DNA of 64,000 nucleotides from assembly GCF_008086175.1 (NCBI RefSeq), contig NZ_VSKM01000002.1, forward strand, positions 239,469 through 303,468. Reading direction: 5' to 3'. Below, in pieces: positions 1-8,677 of the stretch. A program made the translations under genes and the position numbers. The number at the start of each line of letters is the position of its first letter. Position 1 is the first letter of the stretch. The notes under the pieces are model-generated. The model did not search any database and was not told where the DNA came from. It saw nothing but the letters and a program-made list of their open reading frames with translations. The DNA is from Bizionia saleffrena. Its GTDB lineage: Bacteria > Bacteroidota > Bacteroidia > Flavobacteriales > Flavobacteriaceae.

Positions 1-578
1 CACGAATCGTTAATGGCCATTTCGTGCGCAAAGTATGTTTTTTCTTTGTCCATTACTGTGGTCTCAATATAATCCATAGAACGAATACCCACTTGAATTA
101 AATTGGTAGTCTGACTGGCTTCATACACCGCACAGGCGTGATTGCAAGTGGAGCCTTCGTAGGTTTTACGCAAATCTGTATGGGCATCGATATGCAACAC
201 TGTTAAACTGTTATAAAAGTCTTTAAAGGCACGAATAGTACCAATAGATACAGAGTGCTCTCCGCCAAAAATAGTAACAAACTTATTTTTCTTTAAGTAT
301 TTTTTAGTTGCTTCGTGTACCGCTTCAACCATCGCTTCTGGCGAACTGTTTACCGTTACTGGTTTAGCAAGAAAAATGCCTTGTTTATAGACCTCAGTTT
401 GCGTTTCTATGTCGTATAACTCCATATTTGCCGAAGCATCTAAAAAAGCTTCAGGACCTTTATCTGCTCCTTTTTGCCAAGTACTCGTCCCATCGTAGGG
501 CACTGGTATTAAGACAATTTTTGCTGTTTCTAATTTTGAAAATTCTTCTGGAATTCCAGCATAAGTTTTACTTTGCAT
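1..578 (-). CDS. speB: agmatinase family protein, partial (3' end outside window)
   Basis: Ureohydrolase that would hydrolyse agmatine to putrescine and urea, the step after arginine decarboxylase in polyamine synthesis; cytoplasmic. The reading frame starts MQSKTYAGIPEEF at 578 and runs off the window start, so about 192 residues are visible. The manganese-binding signatures of the arginase/agmatinase fold are present: GGEHSVS and, further on, HIDAHTDLR. The start codon overlaps the last 11 bases of the upstream decarboxylase gene, so the two are almost certainly translated from one message. Family assignment is firm; agmatinase rather than another ureohydrolase is supported by the decarboxylase partner. 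Confidence 0.9.
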   Translation of the reverse strand, partial: MQSKTYAGIPEEFSKLETAKIVLIPVPYDGTSTWQKGADKGPEAFLDASANMELYDIETQTEVYKQGIFLAKPVTVNSSPEAMVEAVHEATKKYLKKNKFVTIFGGEHSVSIGTIRAFKDFYNSLTVLHIDAHTDLRKTYEGSTCNHACAVYEASQTTNLIQVGIRSMDYIETTVMDKEKTYFAHEMAINDS

Positions 579-1965
579 AACCTAAAATTTTAAGTAAGTC
601 TTCACTTTTTTGTTGTTCACTAAATAACGATGTTGTAATGTTTCCATCGTCGTCTCTATCTATTAAAATGTGTTTTGGTGAAGGAATTAAACAGTGTTGT
701 AATCCGCCAAAACCGCCTATAGATTCTTGGTAAGCTCCCGTATTAAAGAAGCCAATATATAATGGTTTTTCTTTATTGTATTTTGGTAAATAAATAGCAT
801 TCATATGTTGCTCGCTATTGTAATAATCGTCGCTATCGCAAGTTAAACCTCCTAGCAGAACGCGCTCGTAACCTTGATCCCAGCGATTAATAGGCAACAT
901 AATAAAACGTTTGTTAATTGCCCAAGTATCTGGAAGCGTGGTAATAAAAGAAGAATTAATCATATTCCATTTCTCTCTATCATTTTGCTGCTTTTGGTAC
1001 AATACCTCGTAAATGGCACCACCGCTTTCACCTACAGTAAAACTACCAAACTCTGTAAATATATTGGGCACTTTAACCCCTTCTTCTGCACAAGTTAGCT
1101 TAATTTGGTTTAAAATTTCATCAATCATATACTCATAATCAAAGTCGAAGGCTAACGAGTTTTTAATAGGGAAACCACCACCAATATTTAAGCTATCTAA
1201 ACTCGGACAAATCTTTTTAAGACTGGTGTACACTTTTAAACATTTCTGCAATTCGTTCCAATAATACGCGTTATCTCGTATTCCTGTATTAATAAAAAAG
1301 TGAAGCATTTTTAATTTCACTTTTTTATTGCCTTTAATCTGTTTATTGTAAAACGGAACAATATTTTTGTAACCTATCCCCAAACGCGACGTGTAAAACT
1401 CGAATTTCGGCTCTTCTTCCGAAGCAATACGGATACCAATATTATAGTTTCCTGTTACTTCTTGAGAAAGTAATTCGATTTCCTCGTAATTATCTATAAT
1501 AGGAATGCAGTTTTTTTGTCCGCCGTTTATTAATCGCGCAATGTTAGTTACATATTGAGCCCTTTTAAACCCGTTACTAATAACAAATGTTTCGTCTGTA
1601 ATTTTACCTTCCGCTTTAAGATTCTCGACAATATCAATATCGAAAGCCGAAGAGGTTTCTATATGTATATCGTTTTTAAGCGCCTCGTTTAAAACGTGTT
1701 TAAAGTGAGAGCTCTTTGTACAGTAACAATAGCTATATTTCCCTTTATACTCATTTTTTTCTATCGCATCGGCAAACCATTTTTTTGCCCGCTTAATATT
1801 AGTCGAGATTTGGGGTAAATAAGTGAATTTTAATGGCGTTCCATACTGTTCTACAAGTTCCATTAAATCAATATCGTGAAAACTAAGTTTGCTGTCGCTT
1901 AACGTAAATTCGTCCTGTGGAAAATCGAAGGTTTGACTTATTAAATCAATATATTTCGTGTTCAT
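568..1965 (-). CDS. speA: arginine decarboxylase (PLP fold-type III)
   Basis: Converts arginine to agmatine with pyridoxal phosphate. The 465-residue protein is the short form usual in Bacteroidota (the E. coli SpeA is much longer). The PLP lysine is in YCYCTKSSH at about residue 84, the phosphate-binding glycine stretch is LNIGGGF near residue 260, and the C-terminal barrel has GESGG. It starts ATG at 1965. It is co-transcribed with the agmatinase gene, whose start lies inside its last codons, giving a two-step agmatine route. A general ornithine/diaminopimelate decarboxylase is the alternative, but the agmatinase partner argues for arginine. Confidence 0.88.
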   Translation of the reverse strand: MNTKYIDLISQTFDFPQDEFTLSDSKLSFHDIDLMELVEQYGTPLKFTYLPQISTNIKRAKKWFADAIEKNEYKGKYSYCYCTKSSHFKHVLNEALKNDIHIETSSAFDIDIVENLKAEGKITDETFVISNGFKRAQYVTNIARLINGGQKNCIPIIDNYEEIELLSQEVTGNYNIGIRIASEEEPKFEFYTSRLGIGYKNIVPFYNKQIKGNKKVKLKMLHFFINTGIRDNAYYWNELQKCLKVYTSLKKICPSLDSLNIGGGFPIKNSLAFDFDYEYMIDEILNQIKLTCAEEGVKVPNIFTEFGSFTVGESGGAIYEVLYQKQQNDREKWNMINSSFITTLPDTWAINKRFIMLPINRWDQGYERVLLGGLTCDSDDYYNSEQHMNAIYLPKYNKEKPLYIGFFNTGAYQESIGGFGGLQHCLIPSPKHILIDRDDDGNITTSLFSEQQKSEDLLKILGYAK

Positions 1966-2051
1966 TAATTTTTTTTAAAAAATAGTTGAATTAGTTGTGT
2001 TGTGAGTTATAAAAGTATGACAATGAAGCTTCAATAAAAAGCAGAATGAGA

Positions 2052-2207
2052 TCAAATTTTAATTTTATTTTCTGTAACAGGTACAAACGCATAATTGTGC
2101 TGGGGCGCAACAATAGAGATATGGGCAGAAGTTAGCTTTAGAATTCGGTTACTTAAACGATAAGCTGCTTTTGAATATGACTTCCTAATTTTCAAAAGCC
2201 CGAACAT
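2052..2207 (-). CDS. possible small basic protein, 51 residues
   Basis: An open frame from ATG at 2207 to TGA at 2052 encodes 51 residues beginning MFGLLKIRKSYSKAAYRL. The N-terminal half is rich in Lys and Arg; the C-terminal half is mixed (HISIVAPQHNYAFVPV) and looks like ordinary protein rather than random AT-rich translation. I do not recognise the family. No clear TAnnTTTG box lies just upstream. It could be a real small gene or the C-terminal remnant of a lost one. Confidence 0.35.
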   Translation of the reverse strand: MFGLLKIRKSYSKAAYRLSNRILKLTSAHISIVAPQHNYAFVPVTENKIKI

Positions 2208-2378
2208 AGAAATACGATTCAATTTATTCAGCTAGATGCTATACAAAAGAAATACATTTTTTTCAAAAAAGAACATTTAACCATAACTTTTTTAAAAAAA
2301 TTTGATCTCTGCAATATTCTATTAATCAGCTTATTAAATCAACAACTCTAAAATTAAAACTAAAATTATATCACAAAA

Positions 2379-2408
2379 AAAACCACAACGTTATGTTGTG
2401 GCTTTTTA
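2379..2408 (-). terminator. intrinsic terminator of the pseudouridine-synthase homologue
   Basis: Perfect 7-bp stem CCACAAC/GTTGTGG with a 5-nt loop, flanked by A and T tracts on both sides. It lies just downstream of the gene's stop at 2427 and could work in both directions. Confidence 0.85.
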
Positions 2409-2426
2409 GTGTATTATGCAAGAGTT

Positions 2427-3323
2427 TTACATCATCTTTAATGTATTTATTTCTTGTATTGTTAAGTGTTTCCAGTGACCTCTAGGAATATCTTTTTTAG
2501 TTAAATGTGCAATTTGAACACAATCAATTCTAACAATCTCATATTTTAAGCTATCGAAAATAGTATGTAAAATAGTATTTCCGGTATTTTTAATTTTTAT
2601 ACCAATTTCGTTTTTGTTTTTATTATCTACATAATCAACTTCTTCAACTGAAACTAATTTCCCCTCGACTTTAAAACCTTCTCTAATTTTTTTTAGATCC
2701 TCTAATTTTAGGGGCTTATCTAATTCAACTTGAAATAAACGTTCCACTCCTTTATTAGAGTTTGTAAAGCGACTCATAACGACATCATCGTTAGTAAATA
2801 ACAATAACCCAGTAGAGTTTCGCCCTAAACGCCCAATAGGCTTTACGCGCGAAGCTGTTGCATTGGCTACTAAATCCATAACTGTACGCCCTTTATTCTC
2901 ACTTACTGTCGTAGCAAACCCCTTAGGCTTGTTAAGTAACACGTAAGCTTTTGGCTCTGGGTTAATTCGCGCACCATCGTAACGCACTTCGTCGTCTAAT
3001 TGCACTTTGTACCCCATTTCGATTACTACTTTTCCGTTTACCGAAACCAGTCCCGTAGAGATATGCATATCGGCCTCACGACGCGAGCATACTCCAGAAT
3101 TTGCTATATATTTATTTAATCTAATTTCGCTAGGATTAGATGCTTTTTTTGATGGCGCTTTCGATGCCGCTTTAGGCGTTGGTTTAGCCGCTGTTTTTGA
3201 CACTGGTTTAGTCGATGCTTTCTTATTTAAAGGGGCCTTTCCTCTTGTAAAACTTTTAGATTTACTCGTATTACTTCCTCGACCTGAAGCCTTTCCTTTA
3301 TCATTCCCACCTTGTTTACTCAT
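2427..3323 (-). CDS. RsuA/RluB-family pseudouridine synthase homologue lacking the catalytic Asp
   Basis: Member of the family that isomerises uridine in rRNA. From the ATG at 3323 it is 298 residues. A basic, low-complexity Lys/Ser/Ala/Pro tail (about 65 residues) precedes an S4 RNA-binding domain (RLNKYIANSGVCSRREAD) and the synthase domain. The family's catalytic motif is GRLD; here it reads GRLGRNSTGLLLFTNDD, with Gly (codon GGG, 2823-2825) in place of the catalytic Asp. The rest of the domain is well kept, so this is not a decayed gene. A TTG further upstream (3341) lies inside the promoter box TATCTTTG and was rejected as the start. Its role may be RNA binding or ribosome assembly rather than catalysis. 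Confidence 0.85.
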   Translation of the reverse strand: MSKQGGNDKGKASGRGSNTSKSKSFTRGKAPLNKKASTKPVSKTAAKPTPKAASKAPSKKASNPSEIRLNKYIANSGVCSRREADMHISTGLVSVNGKVVIEMGYKVQLDDEVRYDGARINPEPKAYVLLNKPKGFATTVSENKGRTVMDLVANATASRVKPIGRLGRNSTGLLLFTNDDVVMSRFTNSNKGVERLFQVELDKPLKLEDLKKIREGFKVEGKLVSVEEVDYVDNKNKNEIGIKIKNTGNTILHTIFDSLKYEIVRIDCVQIAHLTKKDIPRGHWKHLTIQEINTLKMM

Positions 3324-3338
3324 CTTGTGTTTTTTTTG

Positions 3339-3346
3339 CAAAGATA
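3339..3346 (-). promoter_or_regulatory. -7 promoter box TATCTTTG
   Basis: Exact match to the Bacteroidota box TAnnTTTG, 15 bp upstream of the ATG at 3323. It gives the pseudouridine-synthase homologue its own promoter and a very short leader. Confidence 0.6.
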
Positions 3347-3386
3347 TATTTAATAATTTTGATAACAGATTTTAAGATCTGATTAT

Positions 3387-4292
3387 TTAAAATAGTCTAT
3401 TTAAGACTAAATCTACGTCAATTAACAAAATACTAATAACGCCAGCCACAATAATTAGCTTTAACACATTATGAAGTATCACGTATTGCTTCTTTGATTG
3501 CGATCGCCACAATAAAATAAGAAATATAATAAGTAGCATTAGGCACGCATTAAAGTAGAAATACATATACCCCACTTCAAACTTATAAACCAACAAATAC
3601 CCTGGAAATAAGGTTACCAAAACCAAAAAGCTTATAATATATTTTGCGATTTTCTCTCCATATTTAACGGGTACAGTGTGGTAACCCAAAGCTAAATCGC
3701 CTTTTATATTTTCTAAGTCTTTCGTGACCTCTCTAATTAAAATAATTAAAAACAAAAAGGTAGCGTGAACAAAAATTACTGTATCGAAATTTTTATAGTA
3801 GGTAAAAATGGCGAAGAATGGTGTAATTGTTAATATTGCTGAAGTAAGATTACCAATTACCGGCATCTTTTTAAGCTTATGAGAATAGAACCAAATGGCA
3901 AAAATATAAATCGAGAAAAATAGTACAGCGCGAAAAGACACGTAACTTGCCATTATTATGGCCGAAAAATTGAGCACAAAATAAAAAGACAATTTTGTAT
4001 TTTGACTGACTAACTTATCTAACAGTGTTTTGTTAGGCTTATTAATTAAATCTTTTTCTGAATCGTAGAAGTTGTTTATAATATAACCACCAGCAATTAC
4101 AGCCGAAGAGGCTAAAACCAACATTAATAAATTAACATCGAATAAAACAGTTTTTACGGGTATATTATGTGCAAAAATATACACTGATGCTAAGTACTGC
4201 GCTAAGACAACAATTAAAATATTATAACCACGAACAACAGAAAAAAGGCTGAAAAACTTAATTATAATGTGTTTATGCTTACGAGAAAACAT
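3387..4292 (-). CDS. UbiA-family prenyltransferase
   Basis: Integral membrane enzyme that moves a prenyl chain from an isoprenoid diphosphate to an acceptor. The 301-residue protein is strongly hydrophobic (about 8-9 membrane segments). It carries both Asp-rich motifs of the family: NNFYDSEKD in the first cytosolic loop and REVTKDLENIKGD in the second. It follows mevalonate kinase by 9 bp, so it is probably in the mevalonate operon. Relatives in Bacteroidota are often named geranylgeranylglycerol-phosphate geranylgeranyltransferase, but the acceptor (quinone ring, lipid or other) cannot be read from the sequence. Confidence 0.85.
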   Translation of the reverse strand: MFSRKHKHIIIKFFSLFSVVRGYNILIVVLAQYLASVYIFAHNIPVKTVLFDVNLLMLVLASSAVIAGGYIINNFYDSEKDLINKPNKTLLDKLVSQNTKLSFYFVLNFSAIIMASYVSFRAVLFFSIYIFAIWFYSHKLKKMPVIGNLTSAILTITPFFAIFTYYKNFDTVIFVHATFLFLIILIREVTKDLENIKGDLALGYHTVPVKYGEKIAKYIISFLVLVTLFPGYLLVYKFEVGYMYFYFNACLMLLIIFLILLWRSQSKKQYVILHNVLKLIIVAGVISILLIDVDLVLNRLF

Positions 4293-4301
4293 ACCGTAAA
4301 T

Positions 4302-5231
4302 TTAGAAGTTATAAACCACTTCTAACTTGTAGTCTTTAAGTGCATTTTTTGCTTTTTGGATGTCTTCGGTAAAGCCTAAAATATAACCGCCACCGCCAGA
4401 ACCACACAATTTCAAGTAGTAGTCATTGGTATCCAATCCCTTTTTCCAAAGGGCGTGAAATTGCTTAGGAATCATAGGTTTAAAATGGTTTAACACCACT
4501 TTAGAGAGTTGTTTTGTATTAGAAAACAAGGACTTGATATCGCCATTTAAAAAATCGTCTACACACGCATCGGTATGTTTTATAAACTGATTTTTTAACA
4601 TATTACGAAACCCTTCTTGTTTCATGCTTTCCATAAAAATACTAACCATTGGCGCTGTTTCTCCAATAACACCACTATCTATTAAAAAGACCGCACCTTT
4701 ACCAGACGTACTTTGTGTAGGAATACCAGTCGCTTCTATATTATCTTTAGAATTGATAAGTATTGGTAAGCTTAAGTAACTATTTAACGGGTCTAATCCT
4801 GAAGATTTTCCGTGGAAAAAAGATTCCATTTCCGAAAAGACCGTTTTCAAAATCAATAATTTTTCTCGAGTTAAATTCTCAAGAACTGTAATCTTTTTAA
4901 TCGCATATTTATCATAAATAGCGGCCACTAGTGCACCACTACTTCCCACACCATAGCCTTGTGGAATAGACGAATCAAAATACATTCCTGCTTCAATATC
5001 GGCATTTAAAGCTTCAATTTCAAAAACCACTAATTCTGCATCAAGAGTAGAAAGATACGCTGCAAAACGTTTCAAATTTTTATTTGAAAGCAGTGCAACT
5101 TCAGACGTATTATGATCTGTTTTTAGCGCGCCATTATAAAAATTATAAGGTATTGACAGTCCTTTCGAATCTTTAATGATTCCGTATTCTCCGAAAAGAA
5201 GGATTTTTGAGTAAAAAAGAGGTCCTTTCAT
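4302..5231 (-). CDS. mvk: mevalonate kinase (GHMP kinase family)
   Basis: Phosphorylates mevalonate with ATP in the mevalonate pathway. The 309-residue protein starts MKGPLFYSKILLFGEYG, with the GEYG motif near the N-terminus, and has the ATP-binding GHMP motif PQGYGVGSSGALVAA around residues 90-104. The C-terminal glycine-rich segment LCGSGGGGYILGF is also typical. It lies 29 bp after diphosphomevalonate decarboxylase and 9 bp before the UbiA gene on the same strand. Phosphomevalonate kinase is not in this window and must be elsewhere. Confidence 0.88.
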   Translation of the reverse strand: MKGPLFYSKILLFGEYGIIKDSKGLSIPYNFYNGALKTDHNTSEVALLSNKNLKRFAAYLSTLDAELVVFEIEALNADIEAGMYFDSSIPQGYGVGSSGALVAAIYDKYAIKKITVLENLTREKLLILKTVFSEMESFFHGKSSGLDPLNSYLSLPILINSKDNIEATGIPTQSTSGKGAVFLIDSGVIGETAPMVSIFMESMKQEGFRNMLKNQFIKHTDACVDDFLNGDIKSLFSNTKQLSKVVLNHFKPMIPKQFHALWKKGLDTNDYYLKLCGSGGGGYILGFTEDIQKAKNALKDYKLEVVYNF

Positions 5232-5260
5232 ATGCTAACTAAAGATTTGGTATAGTGAAT

Positions 5261-6343
5261 TTACAATTGTTTTGCACCAAATCCTATTTGGTCACAAATA
5301 TAATGACCATTTTGACAATAAGCAACTAACTCTTTGTTAATGAATTCGTTAATTTTCACGGCCTCGTTCTCAGGGAAGAGTACGTGCACATTCGCTCCTG
5401 CATCCAAAGTAAAACCTATATTAAGGCCAGTTTCTGCTCTAAATTCCCAAATTTTATTAATAATTTCTAACGTATTCGGTTTCATCAAAATAAAGTAAGG
5501 TGTACTCGCCATCATCATAGCGTGCAGCGTTAAGGCTTCACTTTCCATTAAGGCTATAAACGCTTTTAAGTCTCCAGATTTTAAAATAGTTTTCATTGTT
5601 GTTATATTCTCCACCGCTTGTTTAAATCGGTTTTGAGCGAATGGATGATTGTGCATTAAGTTATGCCCAACCGTACTACTTACTTGTTTTTCACCTTTAT
5701 CTACCAATAGAATCGTGTCGTGATAATTTTTAAATACAGAATGCACCTCCTCGGTATATTTTACGCCAAAAAGATCGGAACTTCCCTCAATTTCAGAATG
5801 TTGTCCCCAAACAACTATATCGCCCTCAATACTTCGGCAAGCACTACCAGAGCCTAAACGTGCTAAAAAAGAGGCTTTTTTATTACAATACGTTGTCGTT
5901 ATCTTCGGGTTTAATAATTTCTCAACACTCATTAAGCATAACGCTAAGGCACTCATTCCTGAGGCAGAAGAAGCAATACCAGAACTATGCGGGAATGTAT
6001 TTGACGTATTAATAATAAAATGATACTGTTTTAAAAACGGCACATAATCCTTAATACGTTTAAAAAACGTTTCAATTTTTGGTTTAAACGCCTCATTTTT
6101 TTCGCCTTCAAAAAACACCTCAAAAGAAAATGAGTCGTGAGTACCGTTTCTCGGTTCGAAAACAAGCTCAGTTTCGGTTTTACACGCCTCTAAAGTGAAG
6201 CTAATAGACGGATTTTCGGGTATTTGATTTTCCTTTTTACCCCAATATTTTACTAACGCAATATTACTTGGTGAGGCCCACGTCACTTTTCCTTTTTTTA
6301 AAATGGTTGGGCTATAATTGGAAATAAAATTTAATTCTATCAT
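5261..6343 (-). CDS. mvaD: diphosphomevalonate decarboxylase
   Basis: Performs the ATP-dependent decarboxylation of mevalonate diphosphate to isopentenyl diphosphate. The protein is 360 residues from the ATG at 6343. Family motifs are PSNIALVKYWGKK near the N-terminus, the GHMP-type loop PHSSGIASSASGMSALAL, and the C-terminal FTLDAGANVHVL containing the catalytic Asp. An in-frame upstream start at 6361 was rejected because the promoter box TATATTTG (6356-6363) overlaps it. It heads the isoprenoid operon (decarboxylase, kinase, UbiA). Confidence 0.92.
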   Translation of the reverse strand: MIELNFISNYSPTILKKGKVTWASPSNIALVKYWGKKENQIPENPSISFTLEACKTETELVFEPRNGTHDSFSFEVFFEGEKNEAFKPKIETFFKRIKDYVPFLKQYHFIINTSNTFPHSSGIASSASGMSALALCLMSVEKLLNPKITTTYCNKKASFLARLGSGSACRSIEGDIVVWGQHSEIEGSSDLFGVKYTEEVHSVFKNYHDTILLVDKGEKQVSSTVGHNLMHNHPFAQNRFKQAVENITTMKTILKSGDLKAFIALMESEALTLHAMMMASTPYFILMKPNTLEIINKIWEFRAETGLNIGFTLDAGANVHVLFPENEAVKINEFINKELVAYCQNGHYICDQIGFGAKQL

Positions 6344-6355
6344 TAAAAAACGTTT

Positions 6356-6363
6356 TTGCAAAT
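6356..6363 (-). promoter_or_regulatory. -7 promoter box TATATTTG of the mevalonate operon
   Basis: Exact TAnnTTTG match about 13 bp upstream of the ATG at 6343. It implies transcription starts within a few bases of the start codon, so the leader is nearly absent. It also fixes the start codon choice. Confidence 0.6.
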
Positions 6364-6572
6364 ATAGTTTTTAATTCTATTTAATAATTTAGTACATTGC
6401 CTAAATAATTAAGGCTGACTTAGCTTTTACGCTATAAATAGTATAAATTTCTAATTCTCTTATCTGCGTTTTAAGTCCTTTTAATTGATAACAAATAGTT
6501 TACTAACTAGTTTACGAATCTCTCCTTAAGATTCGCACCCTCTTTTCTAGTTACGTTTTAAAAACCACTTTA

Positions 6573-7127
6573 ATGGATAAAAAACAAAGAATTATTCTCA
6601 CAATGTTAGAACTCGTTGTGGATCAAGGCGTACACGCCACACCAATGTCGCAAGTGGCTAGGGAAGCCAATGTTGCCGTAGGAACAATCTATCATTATTT
6701 TAAAAATAAAAATGAAATTATCGAAGAAATCTACTCGATGATTTGTAGGGATTTTGGTGTCGTACTAATAGCAAATATGCCTGATGAAGATTTTAAAAAG
6801 CAATACGAAGCGATATGGTTAAATATGTTTTATTACTTTACAGAAAACCCCCTTGCTTTTGAATTTATGGAACACGTAGCAGTGCCACCAATTATAACTC
6901 CGGAAATACGACTGAAAAACGTACAGCATTTTGTAAATATTAGAGATTTTATGCTTTCTGGTATTTTACAAAAAAAACTAAAAGACGTGCCTTTACGTTT
7001 AATAGTTCAGATGGCGTTTGGCACCGTCATTTCTGCGGCGCGTTTAAAATTTAAAAAGGAATTACCAATGTCGGATATTCAAGTGCGCGAGGCGCTAAAG
7101 ATGTCTTGGGATTGTATTAAAATTTAA
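6573..7127 (+). CDS. TetR/AcrR-family transcriptional regulator
   Basis: One-component repressor of 184 residues. The N-terminal helix-turn-helix is clear (residues about 5-50: QVAREANVAVGTIYHYFKNK), followed by an all-helical ligand-binding domain with no obvious ligand signature. It is divergent from the mevalonate operon across a 229-bp gap, which contains a direct repeat TAGTTTAC-N4-TAGTTTAC at about 6500 that might be a binding site. No efflux gene lies beside it, so the regulated gene is unknown; control of the divergent isoprenoid operon or of itself is possible. Confidence 0.88.
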   Translation: MDKKQRIILTMLELVVDQGVHATPMSQVAREANVAVGTIYHYFKNKNEIIEEIYSMICRDFGVVLIANMPDEDFKKQYEAIWLNMFYYFTENPLAFEFMEHVAVPPIITPEIRLKNVQHFVNIRDFMLSGILQKKLKDVPLRLIVQMAFGTVISAARLKFKKELPMSDIQVREALKMSWDCIKI

Positions 7128-7140
7128 AGAAGTGCTAATA

Positions 7141-7468
7141 AAAAAAGAGACAACTATTCACAGCTCTAAAACAGCTCTTTTCAATAGGTAATTTATCTGC
7201 AGGGGTTTCTCTTATTATGGATGTAAAGGCGTAACTTGTTTTAACCATTATAGCAACATCCAAACCATAACCACTTAAAATAGCTTATTTAACAACTGCA
7301 GCAATGGTGCTTATTGCGCCTAGTGAACGTTCAAAAACAAGATTTTCATACTGTGTTAGCGACATACATTTTACATCCTAATTTTTCAATAGTACACCAC
7401 CAATCGGCTCTATTTTTTTTAAACTTTCAAACATTTATCCTCGAAGTTAGGCAATACGCTTTTTTATA
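7141..7468 (-). pseudogene. decayed DUF1697-family gene
   Basis: Translation of the minus strand gives broken but recognisable DUF1697 pieces. They are an IA-LRG-NV start (family: IALLRGINV) with two stops and a frame slip, then KFKKNRADWWCTIEKLGCK (family pattern: KK, M-L, LEKLGCKNVKTY), another frame slip, then ENLVFERS and AILSGYGLDVAIMVKTSYAF up to about 7145. At least two frameshifts and three in-frame stops are present. Intact relatives are about 175 residues, so this is nearly full length before the C-terminus. It fills the whole gap between the TetR gene and the flavoprotein gene. Confidence 0.7.
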
Positions 7469-7471
7469 ACG

Positions 7472-8677
7472 CTACAAGTTTTGAGCTAAAATATAGGCCC
7501 CCGTCCAAGCATTCTGAAAATTAAACCCGCCAGTAACCGCATCTATATTTAAAATCTCCCCCGAAAAGTAAAGATTAGGATGTAATTTACTTTCGTAGGT
7601 TTTAAAATCTATTTCTTTTAAATTTAAACCACCAGCGGTTACAAACTCCTCTTTAAACGTGCTTTTTCCGTCTACCATAAATTCAGCTTCGGTTAATTGA
7701 TTCGTTAAAGCTTCTAATTGTTGTTTGTTTAAATCTGCCCAACGCATAACTTCGGTAATATCAGCCGCTAAAACTAACTGATACCAAAGACGTTTTGGCA
7801 AATCAAACTGAGGGAATTTATAGACTGTTTTTCTATTAAGCTCCTTTTTTATGGCTTTTAAACTCGCCATACAATCGGGAGAACTCTTACCAATAAAATT
7901 AATAGAGATAGCAAACTTATAGTCCATTTTTGCTAGTTCTAAAGCACCATAAGCAGACAATTTTAAAATAGAAGGCGCGCTCATTCCCCAATGGGTAATT
8001 AACAAAGGCCCACTAGACGCTAACGCGGTATTTTGCACCGTAATCTCTACATTTTTCACAACAACACCAGGGATGTTTTTTATCCGTTCGTCTTTAATAT
8101 TAAACGTAAATAAAGACGGTACGGGAGCAGCCACGGTATGCCCTAAATATTCGAGAACTTTCCATATTTTAGGGTTACTACCCGTTGCTAAAACCACTTT
8201 CTTACAATGGTAAACGTCGTTTTTGGTTTGTATTTCCCAACCATTCTCGAGGGGCTTAAGGGTCGTTACAGGTTGATTTTTTAAGACCTCAACACCGTAC
8301 TTTTCGACGTCATTTAAAAAACAATCGATTATGGTCTGTGAAGAATCGGAAACGGGAAACATTCTACCATCGTCTTCAATTTTAAGTTCTACACCTCGTT
8401 TTTCAAACCATTCTATCGTATCCCCTGTCATAAAAGTATGAAAAGGGCCTAACAGTTCTTTTTCACCTCTGGGATAATTTAAAACTAATTCTTGCGGAAT
8501 AAATTCGGCGTGCGTGACATTACAACGACCACCACCAGAAATTTTAACCTTGGTTAGCACGTCTTTTCCACGCTCTAAAACGGCTATTTTTAAATGCGGA
8601 TTTTTCTCTGCTGCATTTATCGCTGTAAAAAAACCAGCGGCTCCACCACCTACTATAATAATATCTTTTTCAATCAT
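7472..8677 (-). CDS. BaiN/HI0933-type NAD(P)/FAD-dependent oxidoreductase
   Basis: Flavoprotein of 401 residues, the usual length for the HI0933 family. The N-terminal dinucleotide-binding motif is IIVGGGAAGFFTAINAAE, followed by the family signature KISGGGRCNVTH. A C-terminal FAD-contact segment reads SGEILNIDAVTGGFNFQNAW. The in vivo substrate of this widely conserved family is generally unknown. Its ATG overlaps the TGA of the upstream glycerophosphodiesterase gene by 4 bp (ATGA), so translation is coupled. Confidence 0.88.
   Translation of the reverse strand: MIEKDIIIVGGGAAGFFTAINAAEKNPHLKIAVLERGKDVLTKVKISGGGRCNVTHAEFIPQELVLNYPRGEKELLGPFHTFMTGDTIEWFEKRGVELKIEDDGRMFPVSDSSQTIIDCFLNDVEKYGVEVLKNQPVTTLKPLENGWEIQTKNDVYHCKKVVLATGSNPKIWKVLEYLGHTVAAPVPSLFTFNIKDERIKNIPGVVVKNVEITVQNTALASSGPLLITHWGMSAPSILKLSAYGALELAKMDYKFAISINFIGKSSPDCMASLKAIKKELNRKTVYKFPQFDLPKRLWYQLVLAADITEVMRWADLNKQQLEALTNQLTEAEFMVDGKSTFKEEFVTAGGLNLKEIDFKTYESKLHPNLYFSGEILNIDAVTGGFNFQNAWTGAYILAQNL

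Larger units (their letters stand above)
1966..2426. other. intergenic region with one possible small ORF and a terminator
   Basis: This 461-bp gap separates the polyamine pair from the pseudouridine-synthase homologue. It holds a possible 51-codon ORF on the minus strand (2052-2207) and a hairpin terminator (2379-2408). The rest is AT-rich and I see no further gene. Confidence 0.6.

Noticed and set aside
3007..3375. 122-codon plus-strand ORF
   Set aside because: It is antisense to the low-complexity and S4 part of the pseudouridine-synthase homologue; its Ala/Leu/Phe richness mirrors the Lys/Ala/Ser tail.
6495..6520. Direct repeat TAGTTTAC-N4-TAGTTTAC as a firm TetR operator
   Set aside because: TetR sites are normally palindromic; a direct repeat in AT-rich DNA is weak evidence, so it is only mentioned in the gene entry.
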